DNA of 64,000 nucleotides from Cylicocyclus nassatus (Eukaryota > Nematoda > Chromadorea > Rhabditida > Strongylidae). Below are positions 11,282 to 23,645 of this stretch, in pieces (within the stretch, counting starts at the first letter, position 1; every line of letters starts with the position of its first letter). Where the stretch lies: assembly GCA_958299035.1 (NCBI GenBank), contig CATQJL010000001.1:45757870-45821869 (forward strand), read 5' to 3'. Below the pieces are notes generated by a model that was not told the DNA's origin, ran no database searches, and saw only the letters and a program-made list of their open reading frames with translations. The translations under genes were made by a program, and so were the position numbers.

Positions 11282-12709
11282 GATTAATACTCCGTATGAG
11301 AACTGAAATGATGTTACTTTCTCAGTCCACTTATTCGGCGCGTGACAATATGTGTAATCGCGCATCGATGTTCAAGGATAAGGGAGTCACTATGTACCCA
11401 CTGAGTATAATCATGACCGATGATGGAACTCGAACCGGACTGCCAACGAGACGCTATAGCAGGTGCGGGAGTAGGTGCTACCCGCAGGACCATTCAATGT
11501 TCAAATCGGGTTACGCTGCATACCGAGTGTGTGCAAATAGGGGATGGAACAACGACACAACAAACCAGTAATGCAGACAAGAAGTAAGTCCGAGTATAAG
11601 CCAATCCGAATAAAAGGGGGCGAATCCGACAAAGTAGCGGCGAAAGCCGCGCGTGTGACTACAGTCGGTGTTACTGGCTACAGGTGCCTGACATAAGCGT
11701 CTACAGACAAGGTAGTATGAACGTGTCTGCGGATCGCGCGTCAGGTGAGTCTAAATCCAGAAAGAAAATGCACTTAAGGGGCATGCTCACGACGCACCAC
11801 AGTTGGTAGCAGTTACATAGCTGGCCAGGCAAGTTAAACATGCGAACAAGAAGGTAACAACTATGAATGCTAGCCCTAAGTGCAACGATTAAGCCAAGCT
11901 ACTACGGGCAAGAAGTATCTGTGAAGCACGGTTGGCGCGCTAAGCGCAATATCTCGTCGAACGACGATACAACTCAAAAATACGACGATGCCAACATAGA
12001 TGGTAAGGGAGTACTTCACTAGCCGAAGATCTAATCAATTAAACTTGGCATGAGATCAAAGTGCAGATGGAGCGCACGACGGGAACAAAGGCGCGATACT
12101 CTAAAGGTACTCACACGCGAAAGGAAGCCTGTAGATAGAATAGGCGATGAGGAGAAAATCTACACGCGCCAACAGAAAGTAGTATACTACCAAGGGCGCG
12201 TTTACAGGATGTACATAACAAATACCAGGATTGACGCGCAGTACAAGGGATATCCGAAAATGCGCGAATCATACTGACGCACATACAATGTACTGAACGC
12301 GCGTAAGGAAAAACCGAGTTTGAGTCAAAGCCGAGTAAAAGACAGTCTTGCAGGTAGCCAAGAATGAAACAAAAAAAATTACAACTACGCGAAGCACTTA
12401 CAGGAACAACTGCAGGGGTACAGGATGGCACAAAGGAAAACGCGCGTGCAGAAAGTTACTGCAATGAGCATAAAGATGGTGATAAGCTCATGGCTCGCGA
12501 AGTTGCAATAAAAACCAAAAAAACTGACTTGGCCAGGACACAGGCTGCAATGCGGTAGACAATAGCAACTGTAAAGATGGAACAAGTTCGCTATACACCA
12601 AAGATAGAATACTTAGCGAGAAGTACAGAATCTACTGCCTAACCGACGCTCTAAGGCCAAAGGAGACGAGGTTTGCGCGAAATGAGCAGTTGGGTCGCGC
12701 GTTCACCAG
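11282..12709. other. LTR-element interior, middle part, non-coding
   Basis: Purine-rich on the plus strand with frequent GCGCG words; all frames are short and without recognisable domains. Confidence 0.5.
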
Positions 12710-13700
12710 TGGCCGTATTCATCAACGAACTCTGAGGGTTAAGCTTACCCTCCAGGGTTAGTTTAACCCTCAGGGTTCATTGGCCGTATTCATCAACCAT
12801 AGGCTAGGGTTTACCACGGAACGCGATCTACCCGTATCGATCAACGAACCCGTGGCCGTATTCATAACCCTGAGGGTTAAACTAACCCTGGAGGGTTAAG
12901 GCGTCAGTTACGCGTGCGCTGTGCAAACTCACATACTCACATCACAGAATGCCTAAGTACGGGCTAAATTCACTTTATACTTCTATTCTTTCACTGTTAT
13001 AGTAGTATAGTCAACGAATAAGCTTCTAACACTAGTTTTTATAATACATCTCTAGCATACTTGTGCAGCATCCAATCTTACAGCGTGAGTTTATTTTCAT
13101 GTGTGCAATTGTGCAGTGTAAGTTCTACTTTTGCGCAGTTCGTTTTATACCGGGCTTGTGCTACTCTTTTAGGGGTCAATGCGTGTTATTATAAAGGGGT
13201 TCTTCTGTTTTGGCACTTGTCAGAGTGGAATGCCATTTTTCCTCGTCGCATTCGTTTGTCACCAAAGCTAGAATTCTTTTTCTCGCGAAGTCAGTGTTTC
13301 ATGTACTTCGAATATCAACATAAAACGCAGTCGAAACTAAGTACTATAACAACAACCAATACTGAATACTACAATACTCGTTGATTGTTCTCCATAAACT
13401 ATTAGATGCGAGTAAATGTTTGTATGAAGTTTTAGGGTAGAGTTAACCTTGCTCTGAGCTAGGGTTAAATTAACCCTGATGAATCACATAAGTTTAACCC
13501 TCCAGGGTTAGTTTAACCCTCACAGTTCGTTGATGAATACGGGTTAGTCGCTTTCGGGGTAAAATTAACCCTCAAGGTTAGATTTAACCCTCAGGGTTAA
13601 GCCTACCTTTGTTTCATAAATACGGGTTAAACGCTTTTCAGGGTTAAACTAACCCTCCAGGGTTAGTTTAACCCTCGGGGTTCGTTGATGAATACGGCCA
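12710..13700. mobile_element. 991-bp foldback element with AACCCT/AGGGTT palindrome arrays, CAG duplication
   Basis: The inverted termini TGGCCGTATTCATCAACG match exactly for 21 bases, flanked by CAG at 12707-12709 and 13701-13703. Both subterminal regions are packed with near-palindromic 13-mers of the type AACCCTSAGGGTT, and the terminal motif recurs internally (12780, 12852, 13529). No transposase. A 3-bp duplication fits PIF/Harbinger in length, though CAG is not the usual TWA. Confidence 0.72.
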
Positions 13701-14213
13701 CAGAATTACAAAAACGTAAAAAGGGGGCTATGGTTGCTTATTGCGTCGACAACAAGAAACAAGACATAGGAAATGAGGGAAGAAGCGCAAAGGATCTGAT
13801 GATCGATCAATATGCACAAGAAGGTGGGGTACATGCCGCCTAAAGTGCGCGCTCGACAACAATCGTTTCAGGACCCAACTGAAGAAAAAGTGGGGAAATA
13901 AGGGACAAAAATTACAAAAAAAAAGGCATTCCGCCGCAAAAACACAACATCTGGCCTGATAATGAAAACAGAGCGTAAGGCTCGACAACGGCCTGGCACC
14001 AGACAAATCAGAACAGAAAAGAAGGAAAACAGAGGCTCGATACCTGGATGGAAAACGGTAAGAAATTCTGCCTGTTCCCAATGGCTCTCTCTGTCATACT
14101 GTCCCTCGTGTGACCAACAATATCGAAGATGGACCATGCCTGAACGAAGCGCGGCGCGCTAGGGGGCAACACTCACACCCATCGGTAACCTAAAGAAAAT
14201 ACATATAATTATA

Positions 14214-15135
14214 TTAGGTTGTTGCAAAAATAATGTCCGTTTTGCAAATTTTCACTTTGGAGGGCTATAACTTCGTTCAGTCTTCATATTTTTGAATGCA
14301 GTCAAGACCTTCAGAAACAGCAAATCTTTCGTAATTTAGCGCGCGCCTGCTCATACTGATAGCGCAGTTGGGAAGAAAACCACGCGTCAAAAAGCTAAAA
14401 GTTTTTTTCTCGAAAACCTCTTCTTTAAGAGCTTACAACTCCCTTCAAGTTTTGTTCGTATGGCTGGCAATCAGCTTATTTTGTAGCAGCAGACCAAGAG
14501 TTTATGAGGGTATAGAAAAAACTCCGACGGAAAAGTTCTGCGAAAAGAAAAGACAAAAATTGAAAAAAAGTTCACTTTTCTAAGCCTACTTGTTGTAGGC
14601 TTATAAGTGTCAAATTGGAAAAACTTGAAATTCTTAGCACAGTAAATAGCTGAGTTTCTTTTCAAATATTGTAGTTGAGGCGTGTTAATCTCAAGTTTAC
14701 AGAAATGGACGAAGCTTTGGCGATTGTTTCAATTATGAGAAATTTCTGATCCATAGAATGCCAGCAGTGAGTATCTCTTTCGAGGCGTCCATTTCTCAGT
14801 CCAGATATCTCCAAAAATCCACATAAGCACGCTGTAGGTAAACAATCTTCATCCAATAGAAATGCTATGTTTTCAGAAGAATTCGTTCATTTGCGCCTGA
14901 ATTGTGGCCACAGAAACTCAAGCATCGAAATTTCAATTTTGAGTGCAGTCATGCGAGGTGCTGGTGAAATTTTCACAGATAAGGATAGCAGCCTATTTCC
15001 ACCATCGTTAGAAAGTACATAAAGAGGGCTTTCCAACGATATGCAAACTCTGTATCGAAAAAGAAAGTTTGATGGAAAAAAAGTTGTTTGAAATATAGGC
15101 CTAGAAAAACGGACATTATTTTTGCAACAACAATA
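14214..15135. mobile_element. Mariner-type MITE nested in the LTR element
   Basis: TTAGGTTGTTGCAAAAATA...GTCCGTTTT at the left and its inverse at 15103-15135, TA at the left flank. The termini are typical mariner (TTAGGTNG); no transposase frame. Confidence 0.75.
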
Positions 15136-17188
15136 AATAGAAAAATCACAAAGCACGCTCCCTACTACCCATGCCAACGAATCACCCTACTAGACCCTTC
15201 CAACTTACCCAACCTACTCCACCACAGAAGGAAAAACGAAAAAGAAGTGTAGTACGTTACCGTGGGGTAACCAAAGGACGTAAGGGAAACAGAGCATGAA
15301 TAACGACAGAGTGTCACTGAAGAGCCTGCGCGGCACTAAGTGGCGCGCGTATAACAGGGTACGGGAAAGGTTATCCTGTCGGAGGCCGGTCTGGAAACTG
15401 CTCAGGGCTCCTATCGGCGAACGGAGAGGCCATCACTGATGACCTGTGGGCACTTGGACCATATCCTGCTTAAAACCGTGCTTCGTTCCAATTGCCATCC
15501 TTCACGTCGTCCTGCTGATGGTACCTTCCAGCATCTTGCTCGGCAATTCTTATCCTTTTAGCACGGCTGCTCTCCGCTTTGTACTAGGGGTGGTGGGCGA
15601 ACTAAAGGGGCGCGGCCTCGAGGCCCAAGTGCTCTTATTGCACCAACGAGACTCACCTTACGGTGCCCCATGTAGCACTACGCCGGGGACATAGGTCACT
15701 ACGGGTCACAATTGGGCCAATCTTGTACTACGGACTAAACTACTAGGCTAAACTACGGACTACAGGAGGTTAAACTACGGGGACAAGTCTAATACCGGTT
15801 GTAGGGAAAACTAAACTACAGTAGAGCGAAGAAAGGAAGTGGTGTGAAAGAAAAACTAACAGGATACGGATTAAAGGACCCCTAGTACCAATCCAAACTC
15901 ACATTCACCCCCAAACTTAAAGTTACTTAGAAAACACAAAAACACAAAAACTATAGAACACGAAATACTTACTATAAAACCCCAGCTTACATAAAAGAAC
16001 CCGAATCCCGTCTCCCCGGCTACGGTCCAAGCTCCTATATGTGTATATAGGACGGTGTCGATCCCCAGCTGCGATTCTTCGCGCGTCTTGATACAGCTCC
16101 ACCTTCGCGCGTCCACCGATACAGCTCTACGCAGCTCCATACCCCTCTCTCTAGTCGATCCTCCTGTCCATCGCTCGTCCCTCGCCTTCGAACTAGCGCG
16201 TGCAGCGATACAGTACTGAAACGCGTTCGACGATACAACACTGTGTACACGTACGACGATATGATACTGAAGCGTGTTCAACGATACAATACTACATACG
16301 CGTGCAACGATACAACTCTAAATCGCGCTCCTTAACTTCCATCCGTCCGTCTTTCAACTGTCCATCTCCATGCCAGCTTCCCACTCGAACAACAATCCGG
16401 CGTCGAAACTATCCTGGCGCGTACTCCGGTACAGCTCTCTCGCGTGCTCCGATACAGTCCTAAAATGCGCGTACAACGATACAACTCTTCTTCGCGCCTC
16501 CACGATCTGGTCTTCTGCGCGCACCGTGCTCAACGATACAACACTGAATGCACGTACAACGATACAACTCAGGCGCGCTCGCGATCGTCCTATCCTCCAT
16601 CTTCATCTTCATCCTCCTTCCGTCGGCATCCATTTTCCATCCATCGTGCTCCATCAAGGCGTCCATCTGTCGACTCTTCCCATCCTGCTTCCCCCAATCC
16701 TTCGTCCAAATCCCAAAGACTCGACTTGTGCGGCCGCTGGTACTCTCCGGTACCCCCTATCGAGCCCGCCGACTACGGCACCGGCCCTCCACCTGGGCAG
16801 CACTTTCCAAGCGCGACAGGCTTACCAGGTATCGCATGACGTGGGCGCTCGATCGATTGGGGTTCTAGTTGGCAAGTTGCCACAGTCTTCCCGACTATCC
16901 CCCCGCGCTGACACGCCATGCTTCGCACCCTGGCTACCTTCCGGCACTCTTGTTACTGGCTACGTAGATATTCAGCTCTGCCTCTCTGTTTGCCAGGACT
17001 TCCTACTGGGGCGCTGAGCGTAATAGCTTCGGGCTCGTTACGCACGCATGATGGATGGGATAGCGCGTTCCTTCAACAACGTAACAACGACGCAACATAC
17101 CGATGGCACACAACCTGCTCCAACTTGCGCGACTAACCCATCCGCGGGCGGCGACGCCATCCATCATGCGCTCGCCATCGATGCACCA
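15136..17188. other. LTR-element interior, 5' part, non-coding leader
   Basis: Between 16110 and 16575 the motif CGATACAAC recurs at least ten times, often as CGCGYNCRACGATACA, forming an irregular minisatellite. The large plus-strand frames here run antisense to the element and lack domains. Confidence 0.5.
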
Positions 17189-17986
17189 TGTTGCGGCTCG
17201 GTGGGCTCTGCGCCCCCTCACCTAGTGCTCGACTGCCTTGCGTCCAGCTCCTGTCCACGAAGGACTTCCGCAGCTGCGGGTGGGCCCAGCCCACAACGGC
17301 GCGTTACGCCTACACGAACACGAAACAAATAACATACATAAAATTTACTAAATAAATATGCACGACAAAAATATACGATATAAGCAAATGTAAATATACA
17401 TACCACGGGGAGAGTTAAGCTCTACCCCGGGCTACCGATGGGGACTCTGGCTTACTCACACTCACACACTAACACACTCTCACTCTCTCCCGGAATCCAA
17501 GGGAGCTACCCACAGGCCGGCCGCGCGCCGCCAAGGCAGCAGCTACGGCACGGCAACACCGACCCCATGATGTTAACCAACAGCATCGAACCAAGCTCCC
17601 AACAAATCCTGCGCGGCCAAGGCGCTTCGTGGTTCATCATCCTGGAATTCTATCGTCGCGCGTACATCCAAACAATCCATCAACAGTCCATCCAATCGCG
17701 CGAGGCACGGGGACGTAGAGACGACGGCGATATCGTGGAAACCCAACCGATCAATAACAAAGGCGGCACGACGATAATAGTAAGATGATAAGACGAGAGA
17801 GAGGCCGCACTGGCGCGCGTACGCGCTATTTATAGCGGTGGCTGGGGGCGTGCCTACGTGGTGTGGTCTCGCAGCGAACAAGGTAGCCGCCGTAAAGCGC
17901 GGCGACCGTGCCCACGACCGAGACGCGCGGCAACACGGTGCTCCCGGTCACATGCTGTGAGGAGTGGTCGATCGCGAGCCGCGACA
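17189..17986 (-). mobile_element. 5' LTR of the retrotransposon (798 bp)
   Basis: TG...CA ends; the outer side is followed by AAATC (17987-17991), the same target sequence as at the solo LTR; the inner side is followed by the primer-binding-like TGGTGCATCG. Confidence 0.85.
17826..17835 (-). promoter_or_regulatory. TATA box in the LTR
   Basis: CTATAAATAG on the minus strand, about 150 bases into the LTR, where the U3 promoter is expected; the same is found in the solo LTR at 8054-8063. It supports the minus-strand reading of the element. Confidence 0.6.
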
Positions 17987-19255
17987 AAATCTGCACTTTC
18001 TAGATGCACTCGAAACAAATTGTAGAGTTGGCATATCGCGGAAATAGCAGCTGATAGAGTCACAATTAAAATTGCCAATTTTTGATGTTAAATGGCTGCA
18101 ATGCTATAAGGCCATAAATTTTTGTCTGTGACTCGATAAGCTTATTCGTGATGATTTGATATATGCACAGCCATTTATGGTATTTTTCTCAACATTTGTT
18201 GCTCCCAATCAAAATTGATATGCGTAATCAAAAAGCGTTTGATACATGTTGTGCAAAATACAATACCGCAATTTATGAAAAGAAGGCGCACAGTCGTCCG
18301 ATTCCTGACATCACCTCGCGTGGCCATATCTCGCTTCAGACTTGACAAATTCTTAATCTAAGGCATCATTCGACTCAGCTCGGCGCCGCGGTCATCCGAT
18401 ATATAGAAGTGCTCGCTTGGACGCGGTAGGGAGCTAGAGTCCACGAACAGTTCTAAATTTGTGCTTACGGTAGGTTACTCAGTGTGCTTATTCATTGCAC
18501 TCACTGAGCAACCTACCGCAAGCAAGAATCTGGAACGATTCGTGGAATTTGGCCTGTTACTGAGTCCAAGCGGGCACTTCTATTAGGATGTCCCGAAAGT
18601 TTTGTCCGTTTTTTCAACCTATCATAAAAACGCACAAAGATAGAGAAACGCTCTAAGCACTATTCGACGCATCTTTTCTTTCTCTTTCTAAATGTCATGC
18701 TTCCATGCCGATTACTCTTTTGTTCACTGAGATAAACGCCGAAATTTCGAACCCTTGGTTTTTACTATGTCCAAGTTTGACAATTTTTCACAATCTTTAT
18801 TTTCAACTTTTGGAAGACCTTTGATAGCTCTCAGATAGAGCAAGCAAAGGGCAATGCAATGCAATTATTTGGCATATCTAGCTGGCTTTTCAATATTTTT
18901 AGAGATAATTTTTTTAAAAGTCTTCACTTTTGCGGAGTTCTAAAATACAGAAACGCCTCGAACACTAACAAATCATCGGATTTTGAAGCTTTCAAAAACC
19001 GATTACGACTATTCACTATTTTCACGAAGCAAATGAGCGTTTACCGCTTCGAAATATAAGATTTTGCATTTTACGTGTACACGTTGGGGTGGGGTCAAAT
19101 TCAGAATTATGAAAATTTTAACGCCAAAGACCCCGCAAATTGGAGAGAAGGTACGCTCACCGGAAAGAAGAGGAAAAGATGCATCGAATAACACCTTAGT
19201 TGTGCGCCGTTTTATGATCTCTGGCTTTTGGCGTCACCAAAACTGGAATTTGATA
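17987..19255. repeat. Duplicated right flank of the LTR insertion, right copy
   Basis: Counterpart of 8215-9488. Here the sequence continues past the homology break into the rest of the mariner-type element, so this copy is the one joined to native sequence. Confidence 0.85.
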
Positions 19256-19599
19256 GCATCAGAAAAATAATTCTATAAAATTTTCAAGGCTGGCTATAGA
19301 TGCCGCAAAATTGCATCATATTACCCTTTGTTTGCTCTATCTAACTGTTACCAAAGCTTTTCCGGAAGTCAAAAAAAAAGATTGTGAAAAATTGCCAAAC
19401 TTGGACATAGTAAAAACCATGGGTTCGAAATTCGGCGTTTATCTCAGTGAATAAAAGATTAATCGGCATGGAAGCATGACATTTAGAAAGAGAAAGAAAA
19501 GATGCGTCGAACAGTGCTTAGAGCGTCTCCCTATCTTCGTTCCACGCGTTTTTATGATAGCATGAAAAAACGGACAAAACTGTCGGGACAACCACCTAA
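18583..19599. mobile_element. Mariner-type foldback (1.0 kb), complete copy
   Basis: TTAGGATGTCCCGAAAGTTTTGTCC at the left is answered by its inverse ending CCACCTAA at 19599, with TA at both flanks. The halves are inverted copies. The same element at 8811-9488 is cut by the duplication breakpoint. Confidence 0.8.
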
Positions 19600-21529
19600 T
19601 ATATATCAGAAGGTGCGCCGCGCTGAGCTGAATCGTTGTGCCCTTGGATTGAGAAAGCGTACACTCTGAAGCGAGATATGGCTGCGCTACGGTGATGTTA
19701 CATAAATCTGGCGACTGTGCGCCTTTTTTCACGAACTACGAGCGATATTGTACTTGATGTCACTGAAACTTTTTATTCCTGATTTCAAGACATATTCTTC
19801 GTACTTTGATGCGAGACTTATGGACCAACCTTATAGTTTTGGCACGGTTATTGGAAACGTTTCAATCGAGCTGTCCTTCACAAAACTACTACCCACTGTG
19901 TTGATTGCGAAGACTTGATATTGTTTAGCAAAATAACGTTGGAAGAAAACTGAATAACAAAATTAGTACATATTTACGCTTAAGCATATATTCTAATGAG
20001 CTCTGCTACAATGCAGCACATTCAAAGATCGGTTGTTGCAACTTTATTATCCTTACATTTTATACATCAGCGGATTGAGCAGGAATCAAGTTTCGTTATA
20101 GCTCGACAATCTCGCCTTAGTCAGCTCAGTTCTAGCAGTTACAGGTCGAAGCAATCCATACATTGTTGTCCACGGTAGCTAAGACATTCCTGGCAAAGAT
20201 GAAGAGTTTTCTGAAATAGCAAAAATTACTTGATATGAAGGCATTTGCACTAGCGTTTCACCGACCTGATCTTTCACGGAGTCGCAGTACCAATGACATT
20301 CCACCATCCATTCCTTGCACATGGTCTGGAAACACTGCCGAACCATGGAATCTACCTGAAGATCATTAATAGTTGTTGTCAGTTGCTAGAAGCTTCTTTC
20401 TGGAGCATTAGAGTAATGAAATATAGGAGTCCCGAAAACGTATAGAATGTTTGCTGTGACTGTGTTGCCTGAACAGCTTTCGCGCGTCTTTCACTACCAT
20501 TATGTAGCGCTGGCTTCAACTTAAATTTACAGATAGAAATACCAATCCATTACCAGTCCCTTTTTATTACATTAGGTTAACGGCCAGGATTTATCATCAA
20601 GTTTTGCAGTAATTTGGGCTTAATGCGCCCCCAAAAAACCGTTTGAAAAAACTGAAAATTTCTGTAAAACAATATTGTTTATAGCACATATGAGCTTCTC
20701 GCTTCGATGTTACCTTTGTTTTATTTATCATGAACGGTATACTTTGAAAGACAGTCGTCAAAAATATGGTTATACCATCTAAATTGTCTTGAAATCGATA
20801 CATTCTTTACTTGTTGGACCACCACAGTGGTGCACAGCTGAAGAGAAATCTCCTAGAGTGGAAGAAAGGAGCGTAACACTCCGCTGAAGAAAGTACGGAA
20901 TATTACGGCGATGATAGGACTGCTGGCACATAAAATGATTTGCGCAGATTTGTCTCAAGCTAGATAAGAGCTGCTGCTTAGGTATACCTTAATTCGAGGT
21001 GTTAAAACTTACATCGTACCTTCGTACCTGATTCGCATTTATACGCAATACTGTTTGCAGTTTCCGATTATGAGAGAATTGATATGATCAAAGATTGCTT
21101 TTATAGATGGGCTCAGGTATCAAGTGCCGAAATTCCTTTAATATACTCTCAAAAGGATTACATCTCTACTTAAGCGGTTCAAGATTTTTCTTTGAATCTT
21201 TAAGAGCGTTCAAGGTGAAGTTTGGTTTCTCAACTCTAAATAAACAAATTTTTGCATGCAAGGAATTCTGAGTCAGAGCTTCGAGTAGTCGAAGTCTGAA
21301 TTACAGATTATTTTTGAAAGTTTGACAACTACAAAATCATATAAGATGCGAAAAACTCTCAAGGGCCGTTTGGCGCTCCCTAACTCCTTTCAACTTTTAT
21401 ATCTATCCTTTTCAGAAGAGTAGATAGCTGCTAACCTCTACATAATCCTTGATCTTACGGAAATCTTGCCGAATCCGATGTTTAGCTCTGGATTTGCAGC
21501 TAAGAAATTACATGAAATCGCACTATATA
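19600..21529. other. Non-coding stretch
   Basis: Contains at about 19660-19700 a dispersed motif (CATCACCGTMGCG...ATATCTCGCTTCAGAGTG) that also occurs near 3085, 8540, 18312 and 40120. Nothing else recognised. Confidence 0.4.
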
Positions 21530-22200
21530 GGGTGTCCCAAAAGTAGGCATAAACTTTTTGATCGATGTTAACTTTCTTCCCACAAAGTCCTTTGCTTAGC
21601 TTCAACTTCTATTCAGTAGAGGAGGTCTCAATTTAGATAGAGAGTATGGAAAGAATCACTCATCGATCGATCAGCGCTTTTCATTAGTGATCACGATAGG
21701 AACTTGCAATATACAGTGATATCGTGAAATAGGCCGTTTGAGAAAACAATTTCAAAAAATCTGAAAACTTGTGTAGCGATTTTTTCAGACACGCTAATTT
21801 CAGTGGACATCTCTAAAAGTTTTCTAAGTTTGATGGTTCTGTCACTCTTATGAAAATTACCGAAAAAACGTTGTTGCATCTTGGCATAATTTAACAATCC
21901 CAACCGTAAACCACAAATTTCACCAATAGTCAAGGTCATTCATAGTCGTTCAACCCAGTAATAAGTTTTCGGCTCTTGTGTTCCTATTCTGGAGCAATAT
22001 ATTGCGACTAAGGTTTCAAAACAATCTTCGAAGTTCTTACCATAAATCTACAGTGAAGAAAAGATTGGATAATTTGCTGCGCAGGGTAAATTTAAGCTAC
22101 AGCCTGCTCTACCGAAATGTACTTGAAGCCAAGCAAAAGATTTTGTGAGAAGAGGGCTATTAACAAAATAATAGTGTGTACTCACTTTTGAGACACCCGG
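21530..22200. mobile_element. Mariner-type MITE (GGGTGTCCCAAAAGT termini)
   Basis: GGGTGTCCCAAAAGTAGGC after TATA at the left; ACTCACTTTTGAGACACCCGG before TA at the right. The internal arms are partly inverted. No transposase frame. Confidence 0.65.
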
Positions 22201-23171
22201 TATGAAGCTTGCGGAGGTTCCAATTACTCCCTTCACGATCTCGCATATTGGTTTGAAGCCGTTTGCTATATTTGAAATTCAATAGAGCATGAACGAAACT
22301 ACGAATGTAAGCCGTGAAGCTTGTTATCAAGAATAAAAATAAAAAATAGCCACTCCAGTCATTTTCAAAGTGGGGGCGGCCATGTTGACCGTAAAGATTA
22401 TTTTTTAAATACGTTATATGAACTTAGAACATTGGGCTGATTGCAGTGTTTAGAATCAGAGTTTCGTTGAAATTTTGTTGAATGTCTTTTCAAAAGATTA
22501 GAACAAGACCTTTCGAAGGGCAAAAATTCAGCTCAAATAAAAGATAATATGCAGGAGAATGGATCGCGAGACTATTGCAACCTACAGTTATAAATATGCA
22601 AGCAAATTGTCAATACTTCTACAATCGATTATCTTCAGTTGTGCTGTAAAAAAACTTTTGAAAAATTCAGGAGCAATTTTTGTCTTGGGTTTGTGTTATT
22701 TACATACCTTTTCACCGATAAGCAAGCAAACTCAAGCTACAAAGCAAACTCAAGCTACAAATATAATACAACTCTTTTAGATGAGAGATTATGGAAGAGG
22801 CAAAAAAAAACGTAGCTGTGCGAATGGATTTTCAGCTAAATCTACTGAATTTAACTATATATTCGAGCAGCCCTCAATGAGCCATTCAAGAACAAAAGCG
22901 AAAACGTATTCTTACTCACTTCTGAGACGCTTCTAATCCCGGTTGGTGGGATACTGTACGAAGAGCCTTTGAGCAGTAGGGAAATAGTTATCAGTAGTAA
23001 TACAACCAGGTTATACATGAGAACAGTGATCAGATTGCTTTGCCATTAACCCGCAACTCATCCCACTCGCGCGGATGTCATTAATCTACATATGCATGAT
23101 ACACCGCGTAAAGACCCTGATCATACCAACTATACAATTTTCGATTTTTTTGCAAAGTTATAGGTTACTTG
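22201..23171. other. Non-coding stretch
   Basis: A tiny tandem duplication (CAAACTCAAGCTACAAA, 22728-22760) is all I can point to; no exon or element supported. Confidence 0.4.
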
Positions 23172-23586
23172 TGCGTCACCTCTGCTTCGCAGAGGCTCGC
23201 ACTGGTCCCACTATCTGTATGCCTTGCTTATTCCCGCAATAGTGTCATTGAAACTTACCATGCTATGCAGATTATCATGAATGATCTGTAAACAACTACT
23301 CGTTTCTAAAGCTTTTCATGTGAGATAACTTCGCGTCGGTGAAACTTTCCCCAGAAAAACAAATGCAAATTTGAATCGGTTTTTGAATTTCGTAACTTAC
23401 AAGGGAACGATACTTAGTGTCTGTGGCCTTTTGAAGTGAGATGTATACCATTATACTCGACTCGAAACGCTGATTCCGAATCTGGCTTATGTTTTTGCTG
23501 ATCGTTTTCCTGAAAGGACTTATGGAGGATTTTCGAGCCAGGCCGCCCGAAGGAAATACGTTTGAAGTGCCAGATACTTCTGCTAG

Positions 23587-23645
23587 GCTGTGGTGTAGTG
23601 GTTAGAGCGATAGCCGCATAATTTGGTGCAGGTGTAGGTTCGAAT
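23587..23645 (+). other. tRNA-like sequence (A box and part of B box), left arm
   Basis: GCTGTGGTGTAGTGGTTAGAG matches a tRNA 5' half with A box, and GGTTCGAAT is the first part of a B box. It is interrupted by a hAT element and resumes at 25078. Stem pairing in the T arm is poor, so it is a tRNA-derived relic and not a functional tRNA gene. Confidence 0.6.

Larger units (their letters stand above)
9493..17986 (-). mobile_element. Non-autonomous LTR retrotransposon (8.5 kb), minus strand, 3' LTR truncated
   Basis: Read on the minus strand: 5' LTR 17986-17189; immediately after it a primer-binding-like TGGTGCATCGATGG (17188 down); internal region to 9543; polypurine tract GGGGGGGGGGAG (9555-9543); then the first 50 bases of the 3' LTR (9542-9493). 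A TATA box lies in the LTR. The 7.6-kb interior contains no reverse transcriptase, integrase or protease frame, so it must rely on another element. It hosts two nested DNA elements and one 149-codon frame. Whether it belongs to BEL/Pao or Gypsy cannot be decided. Confidence 0.8.

Noticed and set aside
12710..13700. Interstitial telomere repeats
   Set aside because: The words are palindromic AACCCTSAGGGTT, not tandem TTAGGC, and lie within TIRs of a transposon.
16370..17017. 215-codon plus-strand frame
   Set aside because: Antisense to the LTR element, Ser/Pro-rich from a C-rich leader region, no domain.
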